DNA of 64,000 bases from Arachidicoccus ginsenosidivorans (GTDB lineage Bacteria > Bacteroidota > Bacteroidia > Chitinophagales > Chitinophagaceae). Positions 1 through 10,155 of this stretch are shown here, one piece after another. Under the pieces are notes generated by a model, which was not told where the DNA came from, searched no databases, and saw only the letters and a program-made list of their open reading frames with translations. The DNA lies in assembly GCF_007971385.1 (NCBI RefSeq), contig NZ_CP042434.1, positions 2,418,001-2,482,000 of the forward strand. Direction: 5' to 3'. Each line of letters starts with the position of its first letter. Positions within the stretch are counted from its first letter, which is position 1. Made by a program: the position numbers and the translations under genes.

Positions 1-1694
1 CCAGTATTATTTTCTACGAATGTGGCAATAAAGGCATTATGGATAGCCAAATGCAGGAAATGAAAGATATTCGGGATAAATATGACCCCCATGGCGGAAG
101 AGCCATAGGAGCCAGAGAAATGCTGGATAGTAAGGTCGCGGAGTATGGAGGAGAAATGCTATATATTGATAAAAGTGCGACTAAGCCTCTTTGGGAAATG
201 GAATACTCAAGAGATGAAGGAGTCAGAAAATTTTGGGATAATTATACCCCACCCTACCATAAAGATGGCGATGGGCCGTTATATAGAGGAAAGCCGGCTC
301 CTGAGTATAATCACAATATGGAGTCCCATGCGATTGAAGACGTTGTTCGCTGGTATGAGTATTGGAAAGTTCGGCCAGGCACTGGTCGCAGGGTTAGTTC
401 AGGAGGCGTAAATATCGTATTTGCTGACTCCAATACCCATCATAGAGGGCAGGAGAATTACAGGACCAGTGGTGAAGTGGATTCCATGCGAATAAAAAAG
501 CAGAATTTTTACGCCAATCAAGTGATGTGGGACGGCTGGGTTGATACCGAAAAGCAAGGGTTGCATATAATTGGCCATTGGAATTATAAAGCAGGCACTG
601 TGAAAGATATCTATGTCGTTGCAACGGCGCCCAAAGTTGAACTATTTCTAAATGGCAAATCCCTTGGATTGGGTCAGCGCAGTAATGAATTTTTATTTTC
701 TTTTAAAAATATCAAATGGGCGCAGGGCACATTGTCTGCAAAGGGTTATGATAAAGGTGGCAAAGTGATTTGCGCCCATCAACTGGAAACGGTTGGTGAA
801 CCAACTGCTATTAAACTAACCTTGGTAGAGCGACCTACTGAATTTTTAGCGGACGGGCATGATTTACAATTACTGGAAGTCGAAGTCGTAGATAATAGAG
901 GCAACCGCTGCCCGACAGCCTTAAATATGATTGAATTTAAACTGGATGGGCCTGCACAGTGGAGAGGCGGTATAGCTGTTGGTCCGGATAATTATATTGG
1001 TGCAAGTACATTACCTGTTGAAGGTGGGGTAAACAGAGTCTTTATTCGCTCTACACCAACTGCAGGCAAAATCAGCGTGACTGCAAAGTCCGATGGCTTA
1101 AAACCAGGGAAAATAGAGTTCGATTCCAAAGAAATTAAAGTAATCGGGGGCCTTACCGGGCACCTGCCATCCGATGGCCTGGACGGCCATCTAAGTAGAG
1201 GCGCTACCCCTGCTACGCCTTCCTATAAGATCAGCCGCCTACCTGTTGGTGTTGCAAAAGTAACTGCAGGAGCGAACCAAGAGCAAGCGCATCTGTGCTA
1301 TGATGATAATGAAAGAACAGGTTGGTCAAATGACGGGAAACTGGAGACTGCTTGGATTGAGTTCGATCTGGAAAGAACGGCCATGATTGGGGCAGTAGAT
1401 ATCAAATTGAATAATTTTCGGACCAAACAATATCCCATATCCATTAAGGTGGATGATAAGGAGGTATTCAAAGGACTTACACAAAGGAATTTGGGCTATT
1501 TTTCCGTTCCAGTTACACCAGTGAAGGGCAGTAAGGTACGAATCAGCCTAATTGGGAATACAAAAACCCAGGATAATATAGAAGGCGAAGTTAACGGAAA
1601 GAAACTGGGCGATGGAATAAGTGCTGCAGGTTCTGATAAGAAAGGTTTTTTGGGTATTATTGAAGTAGAATTTTATGAAAATGCCATGGCGTAA
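1..1694 (+). CDS. Glycoside hydrolase family 2 protein, C-terminal part (5' end outside window)
   Basis: The frame is open to the left edge (it reads in from base 3), so the start is missing. The first residues, SIIFYECGNKGI, match the segment around the acid/base site of GH2 enzymes, where a Glu lies close to a Gly-Asn pair. Next come the rest of the (beta/alpha)8 barrel and beta-sandwich domains of the DUF4982 kind (ATAPKVELFLNGKSLGLG is typical). A later region around residues 420-500 looks like a discoidin/F5-8-type carbohydrate-binding domain. Such proteins are secreted or periplasmic exo-glycosidases, usually beta-galactosidases, of glycan utilisation loci. The downstream esterase, SusC and SusD on the same strand support this. 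Family is clear; exact substrate is unknown. Confidence 0.8.
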   Translation, partial: SIIFYECGNKGIMDSQMQEMKDIRDKYDPHGGRAIGAREMLDSKVAEYGGEMLYIDKSATKPLWEMEYSRDEGVRKFWDNYTPPYHKDGDGPLYRGKPAPEYNHNMESHAIEDVVRWYEYWKVRPGTGRRVSSGGVNIVFADSNTHHRGQENYRTSGEVDSMRIKKQNFYANQVMWDGWVDTEKQGLHIIGHWNYKAGTVKDIYVVATAPKVELFLNGKSLGLGQRSNEFLFSFKNIKWAQGTLSAKGYDKGGKVICAHQLETVGEPTAIKLTLVERPTEFLADGHDLQLLEVEVVDNRGNRCPTALNMIEFKLDGPAQWRGGIAVGPDNYIGASTLPVEGGVNRVFIRSTPTAGKISVTAKSDGLKPGKIEFDSKEIKVIGGLTGHLPSDGLDGHLSRGATPATPSYKISRLPVGVAKVTAGANQEQAHLCYDDNERTGWSNDGKLETAWIEFDLERTAMIGAVDIKLNNFRTKQYPISIKVDDKEVFKGLTQRNLGYFSVPVTPVKGSKVRISLIGNTKTQDNIEGEVNGKKLGDGISAAGSDKKGFLGIIEVEFYENAMA

Positions 1695-1720
1695 TTAAAT
1701 GATAAATGAGCATTGTATTT

Positions 1721-1752
1721 AAGGACAAACCTATCTTTATCGGTTTGCCCTT
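1721..1752 (+). terminator. Hairpin between GH2 and esterase genes
   Basis: AAGGACAAACC is followed by TATCTTTATC and then GGTTTGCCCTT, an imperfect 11-bp stem just after the GH2 stop. There is no long T run, so it may be a weak terminator or an mRNA-stabilising hairpin. It also argues against the esterase starting at the upstream ATG at 1706. Confidence 0.45.
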
Positions 1753-1774
1753 AAAACAATTAATGAGTGTAAAA

Positions 1775-3313
1775 ATGAAAAAGTTAGGTATATTTCTTGG
1801 GATTTTCTTTTTGGTCACACATGCAAATGGATTTGTAAAAGTGCCAGATATAATATCCAGCGGCATGGTGTTGCAACAGCAGGCCGCTGTTCCTATATGG
1901 GGTACTGCATTACCAGGTGAAGCTATTAAGGTTTCCTTTGCAGGTCAGCAACACGAGGCAAAAGCGGATATGTCAGGCAATTGGGTGATTTATTTGGATC
2001 CCATGCAGGCAAGCTCAGAAGGCCGGATGATGATGATTCAAGGCATCAATAGTATTCATTTAAAGGCTGTCGTGGTAGGTGAAGTCTGGTTGTGTGCTGG
2101 GCAGTCCAATATGCAATTGATCTTATCTATGACCAGTAAAGGGGATTCGGTTATTGCTTCTGCTAATTATCCGCAGTTGCATTTATTTAATGTAAGCAGG
2201 ACCAACGCCTTTGGACATACCAGCGGTAAATTAGGCGTTTGGGAACCTTGTACACCAAACTCGGTAAAGGAATTTTCCGCTGCCGGCTACTATTTTGGCC
2301 TTGGATTAACAAAACACTTGAAAGTTCCCGTTGGTATTATTAATGCCTCTTTTGGCGGATCACAAGCCGAGGCCTGGACACCGCAGGCCTATTTAAGAAT
2401 CCCAGAACTTCAGCCCTGTATTGATAGGGATACCCTGTGGGCAAGTCAGCGAGCGGATGTACAAATAAGCTATGCCAAGCAGCTGACAGACTGGAAAAAG
2501 TATGCGGAAAAGGAAAAAGCTGCAGGCAAAAAACCAAAAGAAGCACCGCATCAACCTGAAGCGCTTCGGGATTATAGGCCGACAGCATCTATTTATAATG
2601 CCATGATTGCTCCCTTAATACCCTATAAAATAAAAGGCTGTTTTTGGTACCAGGGAGAGAATAATGAAGGCCGCGCCGAGCAATACGGTGTTCTATTGCC
2701 TACAATGATAAAGGCATGGCGCGATAAGTGGAATCAACAACTTCCCTTTGGGATTATTCAGTTACCAAATTATAGGGATAAAGTGGCCCAACCAACAGAT
2801 GGCGCCTGGAGTTTCTTAAGGGATGCACAAAGGCGCACTGCAGATAGTCTTAAAACTACCGGCCTTATTGTGTTAATTGATGCAGGTGAGGCGCACAATA
2901 TCCATCCGCACAACAAACAAATTGTAGGTGAGCGAATGCTGAGGTGGGCCTTGGCAACGCAGTATAATGCACCAATACTGCCCTCTGGTCCCAGGTTTAT
3001 AAAGGCAGTCACTAAAAACGGTGCAATGGTTGTTGATTTTGATATTACAGGAACCGGACTAAAAACAACTGACGGTTCGGAGCCTGAGTCATTTGCACTC
3101 GCAGGCACTGACCATAAATGGTATTGGGCTAAAGCCAAAATTATTAATAAAAACGAAGTGCGTGTCTGGAGTGAGGACGTGAAAAACCCTGTAGCGGTCA
3201 GGTATGCATTTAATAACAACCCCCAAAATCCGAATTTGACCAATGACTCAGGAGTGCCAGCCGCACCATTTAGGTCAGACAACTGGACAGGGCCAACGCA
3301 CGGGAAAAAATAA
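1775..3313 (+). CDS. Sialate O-acetylesterase family protein (SGNH-like carbohydrate esterase)
   Basis: Secreted esterase that removes O-acetyl groups from sugars. The nucleophile serine is in VWLCAGQSNMQ. Other family blocks are SFGGSQAEAW, CFWYQGENN (oxyanion/Asn region), and near the C-terminus the Asp/His block DAGEAHNIHPHNKQ. I chose the ATG at 1775 because it gives a clean signal peptide (MKKLGIFLGIFFLVTHANG); the same frame is open from ATG 1706 and 1763, but the first of these lies in front of the hairpin that follows the GH2 gene. About 512 residues, normal for the family. Despite the name, members in glycan loci often deacetylate plant polysaccharides; sialic acid is not implied here. 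A strong terminator follows. Confidence 0.85.
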   Translation: MKKLGIFLGIFFLVTHANGFVKVPDIISSGMVLQQQAAVPIWGTALPGEAIKVSFAGQQHEAKADMSGNWVIYLDPMQASSEGRMMMIQGINSIHLKAVVVGEVWLCAGQSNMQLILSMTSKGDSVIASANYPQLHLFNVSRTNAFGHTSGKLGVWEPCTPNSVKEFSAAGYYFGLGLTKHLKVPVGIINASFGGSQAEAWTPQAYLRIPELQPCIDRDTLWASQRADVQISYAKQLTDWKKYAEKEKAAGKKPKEAPHQPEALRDYRPTASIYNAMIAPLIPYKIKGCFWYQGENNEGRAEQYGVLLPTMIKAWRDKWNQQLPFGIIQLPNYRDKVAQPTDGAWSFLRDAQRRTADSLKTTGLIVLIDAGEAHNIHPHNKQIVGERMLRWALATQYNAPILPSGPRFIKAVTKNGAMVVDFDITGTGLKTTDGSEPESFALAGTDHKWYWAKAKIINKNEVRVWSEDVKNPVAVRYAFNNNPQNPNLTNDSGVPAAPFRSDNWTGPTHGKK

Positions 3314-3336
3314 GCTTAATGTTTCTATCCATGTTT

Positions 3337-3378
3337 AAAGTGTGCTCTGATATTTTTTATCAGAACACACTTTTTTTG
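3337..3378 (+). terminator. Rho-independent terminator after the esterase gene
   Basis: AAAGTGTGCTCTGATA, loop TTTTT, then TATCAGAACACACTTT followed by a T run. The stem is near perfect, about 16 bp. It separates the GH2/esterase unit from the SusC/SusD unit. Confidence 0.9.
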
Positions 3379-3645
3379 TGCACCTATTTAACTGACCCGA
3401 TTAAAGTTTAAAATGTATTTTAAAATGGAATAATACGCAGCTAAGCAATGCCTCAAATTAATTATTGCCATTTTCAATTATGGCAAATACTGTCATTTTT
3501 ATAATTTACAAATTTTCTTTACTTGTACATCAAATTAGCTGTCTACATATAAATAATTTTTGAATAATTATATATTATTTGCATAACCTGTTATAAAACA
3601 AGGTGGAGCAGCATGGTACAGGATAGTTCTACGAGTTCTAAGGAA

Positions 3646-3653
3646 TAGTTTTG
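3646..3653 (+). promoter_or_regulatory. Candidate promoter -7 box (TAGTTTTG) in the 428-bp leader of susC-like gene
   Basis: The stretch 3314-3741 holds no gene. After the terminator it is strongly AT-rich and contains one exact match to the Bacteroidota -7 consensus TAnnTTTG, 89 bases before the SusC start. No good TTTG -33 box was found 17-23 bp upstream, so the call is tentative. Confidence 0.35.
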
Positions 3654-3741
3654 TAAACGAATAAACGTTAGCAATAACACTGAATTGTCAGCTAAGGCGT
3701 TTACGAACCAATCTTATCATTTGTAATTTAAATGTGACTTA

Positions 3742-6700
3742 ATGCAAAATCGATTTTTACTATTATTGTGTGCGACCTTTTGCTTTTTATGGGTTGTGCC
3801 TGGTCAGGGATTTGCGCAGAATAATCAAATTTCTTTAACCGGTACCGTCACTGATGGAACGGTGCCGTTGTCTGGAGTTAATGTTTTTGTTGAGGGCACC
3901 TCAAAAGGCGTAATCACTGACAAAGACGGCAAATTTGAGCTGACTGTTGGATCGTCAGATAAGCTGCTCTCCTTTTCTTTTGTAGGTTATGAAAAGCAGA
4001 CAGTTGTCATTGGTGAAAAAAGGAGCTTTGATATTAAATTAATTCCAACGGATGATGCACTTAATGATGTCGTAGTGATTGGTTATGGAACCAGTCAAAA
4101 GAAAGATTTGACGGGATCCATTGCAACAGTATCAGGCGATGATATAAAACAGGTTCCTGTAACTTCGGCCGCGGAGGCTATTACAGGAAAGATTCCAGGT
4201 GTAAATGTCGTCACCCAAAGTGGTGCACCGGGTGCAGATATTAACGTGGTCATTAGAGGTGGAACATCCATTACGCAGAGTATAGCCCCGTTATATATAG
4301 TAGATGGATTTGAAAGCGGTGATTTGACCTCTATTGATGCCAATGATATTGAGACGATAACTGTTTTGAAAGACGCTTCTGCTACTGCTATTTATGGCGC
4401 CAGAGGTTCTAATGGCGTTGTCGTTATCACGACAAAATCAGGAAAAGCCGGAAAAACAAAAATTTCTTATAATGGTTATGTAGATGTCCAAAAACTAACG
4501 CATCCTTTAAAGCTAATGAATCCGCAGCAGTATGTTGGCTATCAATATGAATACCAATTATTGCAGGGAAAATTAAAGGATTGGGTGACTAATTTTGGCG
4601 GGAATCTAAATGATCCGGATTTTTATACAAATGCGTCCCAGTATATTCAAAGCACCTATGGGGGGAGTCCTGGCATTGACTGGCAGGACCTTGTATTTGG
4701 GGATGCTGCTGTAATGCAAAATCATAGTGTATCTATGTCAGGTGGCAATGCCAAAACCAAGTTTCTTTTAAATGGCAACTTTATGAACCAGGATGGCATC
4801 CTATCAAAGCATGGCTATCAGAAATATAATCTTCGGTTCAAAATTAATCACCAGATCAATAAACGGGTAAGCGTAGATTTCAATGCAAATTTCAATGAAC
4901 GTAAGGTCGAAGGCGGCGGTTCGTTAGGGGGTGCGCTAAGGATGAGTATTTTACAGCCACCTACAGGCGGTGTAAGATTCACTGATGAACAGTTAATTAC
5001 CATGGATCTGACAGACTCCATGCGCAAAACAGATCCGCAATATGATGCTTATAACCCGATAATCTTCAATAACACCAATACACAGATTAGCAAAAGACGA
5101 AATTTTACCGCCAATTTTGGGATTAATATTGATATCTTAAATAATCTGACCTGGCGAACTCAGGGAAGTTACAACTGGAACCAGACCAATAGCACCACCT
5201 GGAATGATGGTGTCACCGCCAATGTAATTGAAGCGCACGGAGGCCCATATGGCAGGATTGGTAATAGTGAAGGCAACACCTGGCAGATCACCAATACACT
5301 AACCTGGAAGCAGACTTATGGGTTACATCATATCACTGCCTTACTCGGGCAACAGACCAATGCTTCTGAGAGTAGTTTCTCAAGCAATACCTATGATGGA
5401 TTCAATGAAAACAATTTTGGATTAAATAATATAAGCATGGCGACCAATCTATATGCGAAGTCTTCGGGTTTAAGTAAAGCCAGGACCGTTTCTGCCTTTG
5501 GACGTGTGATGTATAATTATGATCAGCGGTACCTGTTAACTGCAACACTTAGAGAGGATGGCGTATCAAAGTTTGCCATTGGTCATCAGTGGGGCGCATT
5601 CCCTTCCATGTCTGCAGCCTGGCGCATTTCCCAGGAAAAATTTATGAAGGGAAACAACCTTTTCAATGATTTAAAATTGCGTGTTGGAATAGGCACTACC
5701 GGCAATAGCAATATTGGCAATTACATGTATGTTACATCTTATGGAGCAGGTTTTTACGCGATTAACAATGAGGAGGTCAGTACACTGGTTCCAGGTGGAA
5801 CCCTGGCTAACCCACTCGTACAGTGGGAGAAAACCAGTACAAAAGATATCGGACTGGACGTTGCCATTTTGAATAACCGGATCAGCCTGACCGCTGATTA
5901 TTATAACAATGAATCCAAAAACCTGTTGCTGAAAGCGAGTATTCCTACTTCCACAGGTTATTCTGACCAATATCAAAATATAGGTGCGATTAGAAACAGC
6001 GGGTTTGAATTCTCCTTGAATACACAAAATATTAAAAGCAAAAATTTACCTGGACGACCAACCTGAATATGTCCTTTAACAGATCAAAGGTTCTTTCTCT
6101 GGCCAATGACAATAGCACTTACTATAGTGGAGCATTCATTGTCCAAGTGGGTAAACCGCTTGGTCAGTTCTATGGGTACAAATATGATGGTATCTATACG
6201 ACGGATGATTTTACACAAAACAGTGATGGGACCTATAGTCTAAAGGACGGCGTCCCTCGTGAAAAAGGCCGCACAGCGCAGATTAAACCCGGTGACATCA
6301 AACTTGGGGCTACGGCCGGCAATACAGATGACGATGGAAACCCTGTCTGGTCCGCAGACGACCGTACAGTGATTGGTAATTCTTCTCCTGATTTTACAGG
6401 AGGTATGACCAATACCTTTACTTATAAAGGATTTGATTTAAGTATATTTATGAACTTCTCTTATGGAAATCAGGTGTTTAACGAAAATAATCAAAGGTTT
6501 CTGGGACCAAGATTGCCCAATCAGGATGCACTGGCAATCATGGATAATCGTTTTAGATTAATAGATCCAAGCACTGGCAAAGAAACCACTAATCTTGCCA
6601 CGCTTGCGGCCTTAAATCCAGGCCAGCATGATCCGAAGGCAGTGTGGAGTGTCAATCCGCAAAATAATTACAATGGAACATCCGTTTTTTCTGATTACTT

Positions 6701-6953
6701 TTTAGAAGACGGTTCCTTTTTGCGCTTAAATACAATTACACTGGGTTACCGGTTCCCTGAACAGTTTTTAACTAAGTTAAAAATTCAGGGATTGAGAATA
6801 TATGCAACGGTGCATAATCTGCACACATTTACTAAATATACGGGATATGATGCTGAAGTGGCGTCTTCTGACGGTGTCCTTGGAAACGGGGTGGATGATT
6901 CTGCCTATCCCAGATCCAGAAGTTTTGTGGCCGGTGTTAATTTGTCCTTTTAA
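3742..6953 (+). CDS. SusC/RagA family TonB-dependent outer-membrane receptor (one apparent frameshift)
   Basis: Outer-membrane transporter that imports oligosaccharides with the SusD lipoprotein encoded next. The order is: signal peptide ending near GFAQ, a carboxypeptidase-regulatory-like domain (about residues 30-110), a plug domain with DDVVVIGYGTSQKKDLTGSI and the family signature YGARGSNGVVVITTKSGKAG, then the barrel ending in GVNLSF. The frame breaks at about 6045-6048: the first part runs into a stop at 6066 and the second is open from 6069. Adding one T to the TTT run restores a typical KNFTWTTNLNMSFN join and gives about 1,070 residues, the normal length. I read this as one gene with a one-base contraction. 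Ligand unknown. Confidence 0.9.
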
Positions 6954-6969
6954 TCCATAAATAATAAAG

Positions 6970-8802
6970 ATGAAATCCTTATATAAAAACACACTATATC
7001 TTATAATAATCGCCTTAGCTACTTGCTTTGTCTCATGCAAAAAGTGGCTGGATATGCCCAATCCTAGTGCATTTGATAGCCAGACCACATTTGCCACCGT
7101 AAGTGCTGCAGAAATGGCGGTATTGGGAGCCTATGCCAAAACCTTCAACCGGGATATTTATTGCCGGTTGGGAGATGGTAATGATGCATCCATTTCCTCA
7201 GAAGGTATCGGGGGCTCTAAATGGCTGTTATCTAATTTTGAGTATAGCTCAGCTTTGGTTCCTTCAGATACGTATAATTCTATGTATAGTGGGATTGAAT
7301 ACAGCAATGTTTGTATTAGCCATTTAAAAGAGATGAAAGGCAAGGATGAGGCTGAACAAAAGAAGATTAATATGCTTTTGGGTGAGTGTTATGCGATCCG
7401 CGCCATGAGTTATTTTAACCTGGTCAGGTATTGGGGAGATGTGCCTTATAGGACGATCCCGGTTGCCGCGGATACCTCCATGTATTCTTCCAGAGTCAGC
7501 AGAGATACAATATATGACGGTTGTATTGCGGATCTTCAAAAGGCAGTTGAGCTCCTGCCCTGGTATAGTGAAGGCATGATTAGCACACCAGAAAGATTTT
7601 CCAAGAATTCTGCCTATGGCATTTTGGCGAGGGTCGCTTTATATGCTGCCGGCTATTCGCTGAGATGGGACTTGAATACTTATGCTGCTGGGAGCGTCAA
7701 GCTATCCAAAAGAGCGGATGCGGGTAAAATTAAGCAGTTATATCAAATTGCCTCTGACGCTGCGGATAAAGTGATCAAACAAGGGGAGAATGCGCTTTTA
7801 CCCAGTTTTGAAACAGTATTCAGGAATCTGGTCCAGGGTAAATATGACAACGAGACGATGTTGGAATACGGGCAATATGGCAATGATGTTAACGGCGGTG
7901 GTATAGGTTATACCAATGGGATGTTTACCAATTCCAGTTCGATATATAAAAAAGCGCTTCCATTAATAGCTGCCATCCCAACCCTTTGGTTTGATTACAG
8001 ACCCGGTGATCAGCGCAGGGACGTTTCCATTGCCAACTATAGTGTTACAGCAGACAATGAAAGGCAACTAAATCCATATGGCAATAACCGGATCGGCAAA
8101 TTTAGGGCGACCTGGATGCTAGATAACGGTGCGGCCGTCAATAAAAGAAATATCAACTGGCCATGGCTAAGGTATTCGGATGTGCTTTTAATGTATGCTG
8201 AGGCGCAAAATGAGTTATATGATGGTCCCACCAGTGAAGCAAAAGAGGCATTGACTGAGGTGAGAACGCGTGCATTTGGTGGAGACAAAAGCAAAATCGG
8301 AGCAATACCCAGTAATTATGCAGACTTTAAAAGTGCCCTAATCGAAGAGCGTAAATTGGAACTCGCTTTTGAAGGGCTTAGGAGAACAGATCTAGTGCGT
8401 TGGGGCGTGCTATATGATACGATTACGGCAGCCAGACAAAATGTTCTGGATATGGCTAATAAAACCGGCCGCTATGCCAATATTGATGTCTATAGGGCTT
8501 ATCAGTTGAAAAAGGCGACAGATTTTAATGATCCTGTAGTGGCAGTGCCTTATATTGGGTACAAGGCAAAACCTTCCGAGACGGTGATTGATTCACTTAC
8601 AGCTGCAGGTTATACTTTACTGGATATGTTTACAGGTGCCCCTGCTGCGGGAGCAGGAGATTTTCCGCTGGAATCAACTGCGCCATGGGTGACCGGGCTG
8701 TTTGAAGGGGCAAAGAAAAACAAAATGGAAATTATGCCCTTATCTGATGGTATGATTGATGATAATCCTGGATTGCAGGGTGAGCAGATGCCTAGTTATT
8801 AA
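6970..8802 (+). CDS. SusD/RagB family outer-membrane lipoprotein
   Basis: Cell-surface glycan-binding lipoprotein that caps the SusC transporter. The N-terminus MKSLYKNTLYLIII...CFVSC gives a lipobox with the acylated Cys at residue 24. Family features follow: the helical TPR-like region with GECYAIRAMSYFNLVRYWGDVPY, and near the C-terminus NWPWLRYSDVLLMYAEAQNE and ERKLELAFEGLRRTDLVRWG. Length 610 residues is normal. It starts 16 bases after the SusC stop and is followed by a strong terminator, so SusC-SusD is a two-gene unit. Frame is intact. Confidence 0.95.
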   Translation: MKSLYKNTLYLIIIALATCFVSCKKWLDMPNPSAFDSQTTFATVSAAEMAVLGAYAKTFNRDIYCRLGDGNDASISSEGIGGSKWLLSNFEYSSALVPSDTYNSMYSGIEYSNVCISHLKEMKGKDEAEQKKINMLLGECYAIRAMSYFNLVRYWGDVPYRTIPVAADTSMYSSRVSRDTIYDGCIADLQKAVELLPWYSEGMISTPERFSKNSAYGILARVALYAAGYSLRWDLNTYAAGSVKLSKRADAGKIKQLYQIASDAADKVIKQGENALLPSFETVFRNLVQGKYDNETMLEYGQYGNDVNGGGIGYTNGMFTNSSSIYKKALPLIAAIPTLWFDYRPGDQRRDVSIANYSVTADNERQLNPYGNNRIGKFRATWMLDNGAAVNKRNINWPWLRYSDVLLMYAEAQNELYDGPTSEAKEALTEVRTRAFGGDKSKIGAIPSNYADFKSALIEERKLELAFEGLRRTDLVRWGVLYDTITAARQNVLDMANKTGRYANIDVYRAYQLKKATDFNDPVVAVPYIGYKAKPSETVIDSLTAAGYTLLDMFTGAPAAGAGDFPLESTAPWVTGLFEGAKKNKMEIMPLSDGMIDDNPGLQGEQMPSY

Positions 8803-8815
8803 TAAAATATAGGTT

Positions 8816-8863
8816 AAATAAGATGGCCGGTTAAAATTTGAAATTTAACCGGCCATCTTATTT
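8816..8863 (+). terminator. Long terminator hairpin after SusD
   Basis: AAATAAGATGGCCGGTTAAA and its complement TTTAACCGGCCATCTTATTT form a 20-bp perfect stem with a short loop. A/T flanks on both sides make it able to act in both directions between SusD (+) and the XRE gene (-). Confidence 0.9.
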
Positions 8864-8945
8864 AAAAGGGCTTTTATTGCCGTGCTAAGCAGGAAAACTA
8901 GACTTGATGCTGCAAATTAATGGCGGCTAAATGACTTTGAATAGG

Positions 8946-8999
8946 ATACAATAGTATTAAATTTAGAGCGTAACTTACGTTTTAGAGATACAATTGTAT
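8946..8999. repeat. Two similar 12-bp palindromes 42 bp apart
   Basis: ATACAATAGTAT at 8946-8957 and the perfect palindrome ATACAATTGTAT at 8988-8999. They lie in the convergent gap between SusD and the XRE gene. They could be operator-like sites, but no promoter was recognised here and chance is possible in AT-rich DNA. Confidence 0.3.
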
Positions 9000-9040
9000 T
9001 CAATTGGCCTTTTTAAAACAAAAACCTAAATTAGATTTCT

Positions 9041-9364
9041 CTACGCAATACTGCCTGTGGCTTTTAAAAGCACATTGTCCAAAGTATGCATTACTGAGCG
9101 CTTGACATCCTCTGGTAATTTAAGAAGGGATTTAATCTTATCGAGCAAAGTATTATCTACATTTATTTCAATATTACCGACCAGGTAGTCTATGGAGACA
9201 TCTAAGGCATGTGCCAGTTTCCCAGCCATATCTACAGAGGGAAGGGCCATGCCAAGTTCGTATTTGCCAATGACATTGGGATGTGTGCCAGCTAAGGTAG
9301 CCAGCTCTTGTTGAGAGAAACCTTTTTCTTTTCTAAGTGTGCTTAATCTATGTGCGAGTTCCAT
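9041..9364 (-). CDS. XRE family helix-turn-helix regulator
   Basis: Small 107-residue DNA-binding protein. Residues 5-60 form a Cro/C1-type HTH (LRKEKGFSQQELATLAGTHPNVIGKYELGMALPSVDMAGKLAHALDVS, recognisable in pieces). The C-terminal ~45 residues are helical and probably dimerise. It starts 44 bases downstream of the LytTR regulator stop on the same strand and is the last gene of that operon. Its target is not visible. It might tune the operon itself. Confidence 0.8.
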   Translation of the reverse strand: MELAHRLSTLRKEKGFSQQELATLAGTHPNVIGKYELGMALPSVDMAGKLAHALDVSIDYLVGNIEINVDNTLLDKIKSLLKLPEDVKRSVMHTLDNVLLKATGSIA

Positions 9365-9408
9365 TGTTTAATAATTTTTCGGTGATAAGCGGTTCAATAC
9401 AATTAATA

Positions 9409-10137
9409 TTAGAATCCAAGTTCCGCCTTTAATTTGGTATAACCCGTTCTGCTGACCTGCAACCTGACGTCATTTCTGAGGATTACACAGTACTGCTCTT
9501 TTTCATACAAATCCACCTTGTGGATATGTTGAATATTTACCAAATAAGAGCGGTGAATCCTTACAAACTGATGTTCCGGTAAATGCTGCTCAAAATGACT
9601 CATGGTCTGGTGTTTCAGATAGTATTTGTCGGCAGTGTGTATTTTGACATAATCATCAGCAGCCTCCAGGTAGAAAACTTCTTGTAATGGCAGAATTTTG
9701 ACCTCACCATTCACTTTTACAACGATACGTTGCATTTGTTCAGGCAGCTGGGGTATAATCTGGTCTTTAGAGAGTTGACTCGTGCCTTGGGCGTAGTTAC
9801 GGACTTTGCTAAGAGCACCTGAAAGCCTGTCGGCGTGTACGGGTTTTAATAAATAGTCCAGAGCGTTCACCTCGAATGCTTTTAATGCAAATTCGTCGTA
9901 GGCTGTTGTAAAAATGACTTTTGGTGGATTATCCAAAAGTTCCAGCATTTCAAAGCCGGTAATCTTGGGCATTTGTATATCCAAAAAAATCAGTTCAGGC
10001 TGCAATTCCTGGATGGCTTTTAAGCCTTCAAATCCATCATTGCACTGAGCAATAACTTCAATATCTTTATGATCTTCCAAAAGCTCAATGAGTAAGCTTC
10101 TGGCTAATGGTTCGTCGTCGATAATAATTGTGCGCAT
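9409..10137 (-). CDS. LytTR family two-component response regulator
   Basis: Cytoplasmic transcription factor of 242 residues. Residues 1-115 are a receiver domain: acidic pocket DDE at 7-9, phosphoacceptor D53 in FLDIQMP, conserved Thr/Ser in IFTTAYDE, and K98 in YLLKP. Residues 140-240 are a LytTR DNA-binding domain (FVRIHRSYLVNIQHI, then VRLQVSRTGYTKLK). The kinase that should phosphorylate it is encoded immediately upstream with an 18-base gap. Confidence 0.95.
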   Translation of the reverse strand: MRTIIIDDEPLARSLLIELLEDHKDIEVIAQCNDGFEGLKAIQELQPELIFLDIQMPKITGFEMLELLDNPPKVIFTTAYDEFALKAFEVNALDYLLKPVHADRLSGALSKVRNYAQGTSQLSKDQIIPQLPEQMQRIVVKVNGEVKILPLQEVFYLEAADDYVKIHTADKYYLKHQTMSHFEQHLPEHQFVRIHRSYLVNIQHIHKVDLYEKEQYCVILRNDVRLQVSRTGYTKLKAELGF

Positions 10138-10155
10138 ATGTAAAAATTTAAATCC

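Noticed and set aside
1706..1774. Upstream in-frame ATGs for the esterase gene
   Set aside because: Translation from 1706 would run through the hairpin after the GH2 gene and bury the signal peptide.
2770..3282. 170-codon minus-strand open frame opposite the esterase gene
   Set aside because: Antisense shadow of a well-supported gene.
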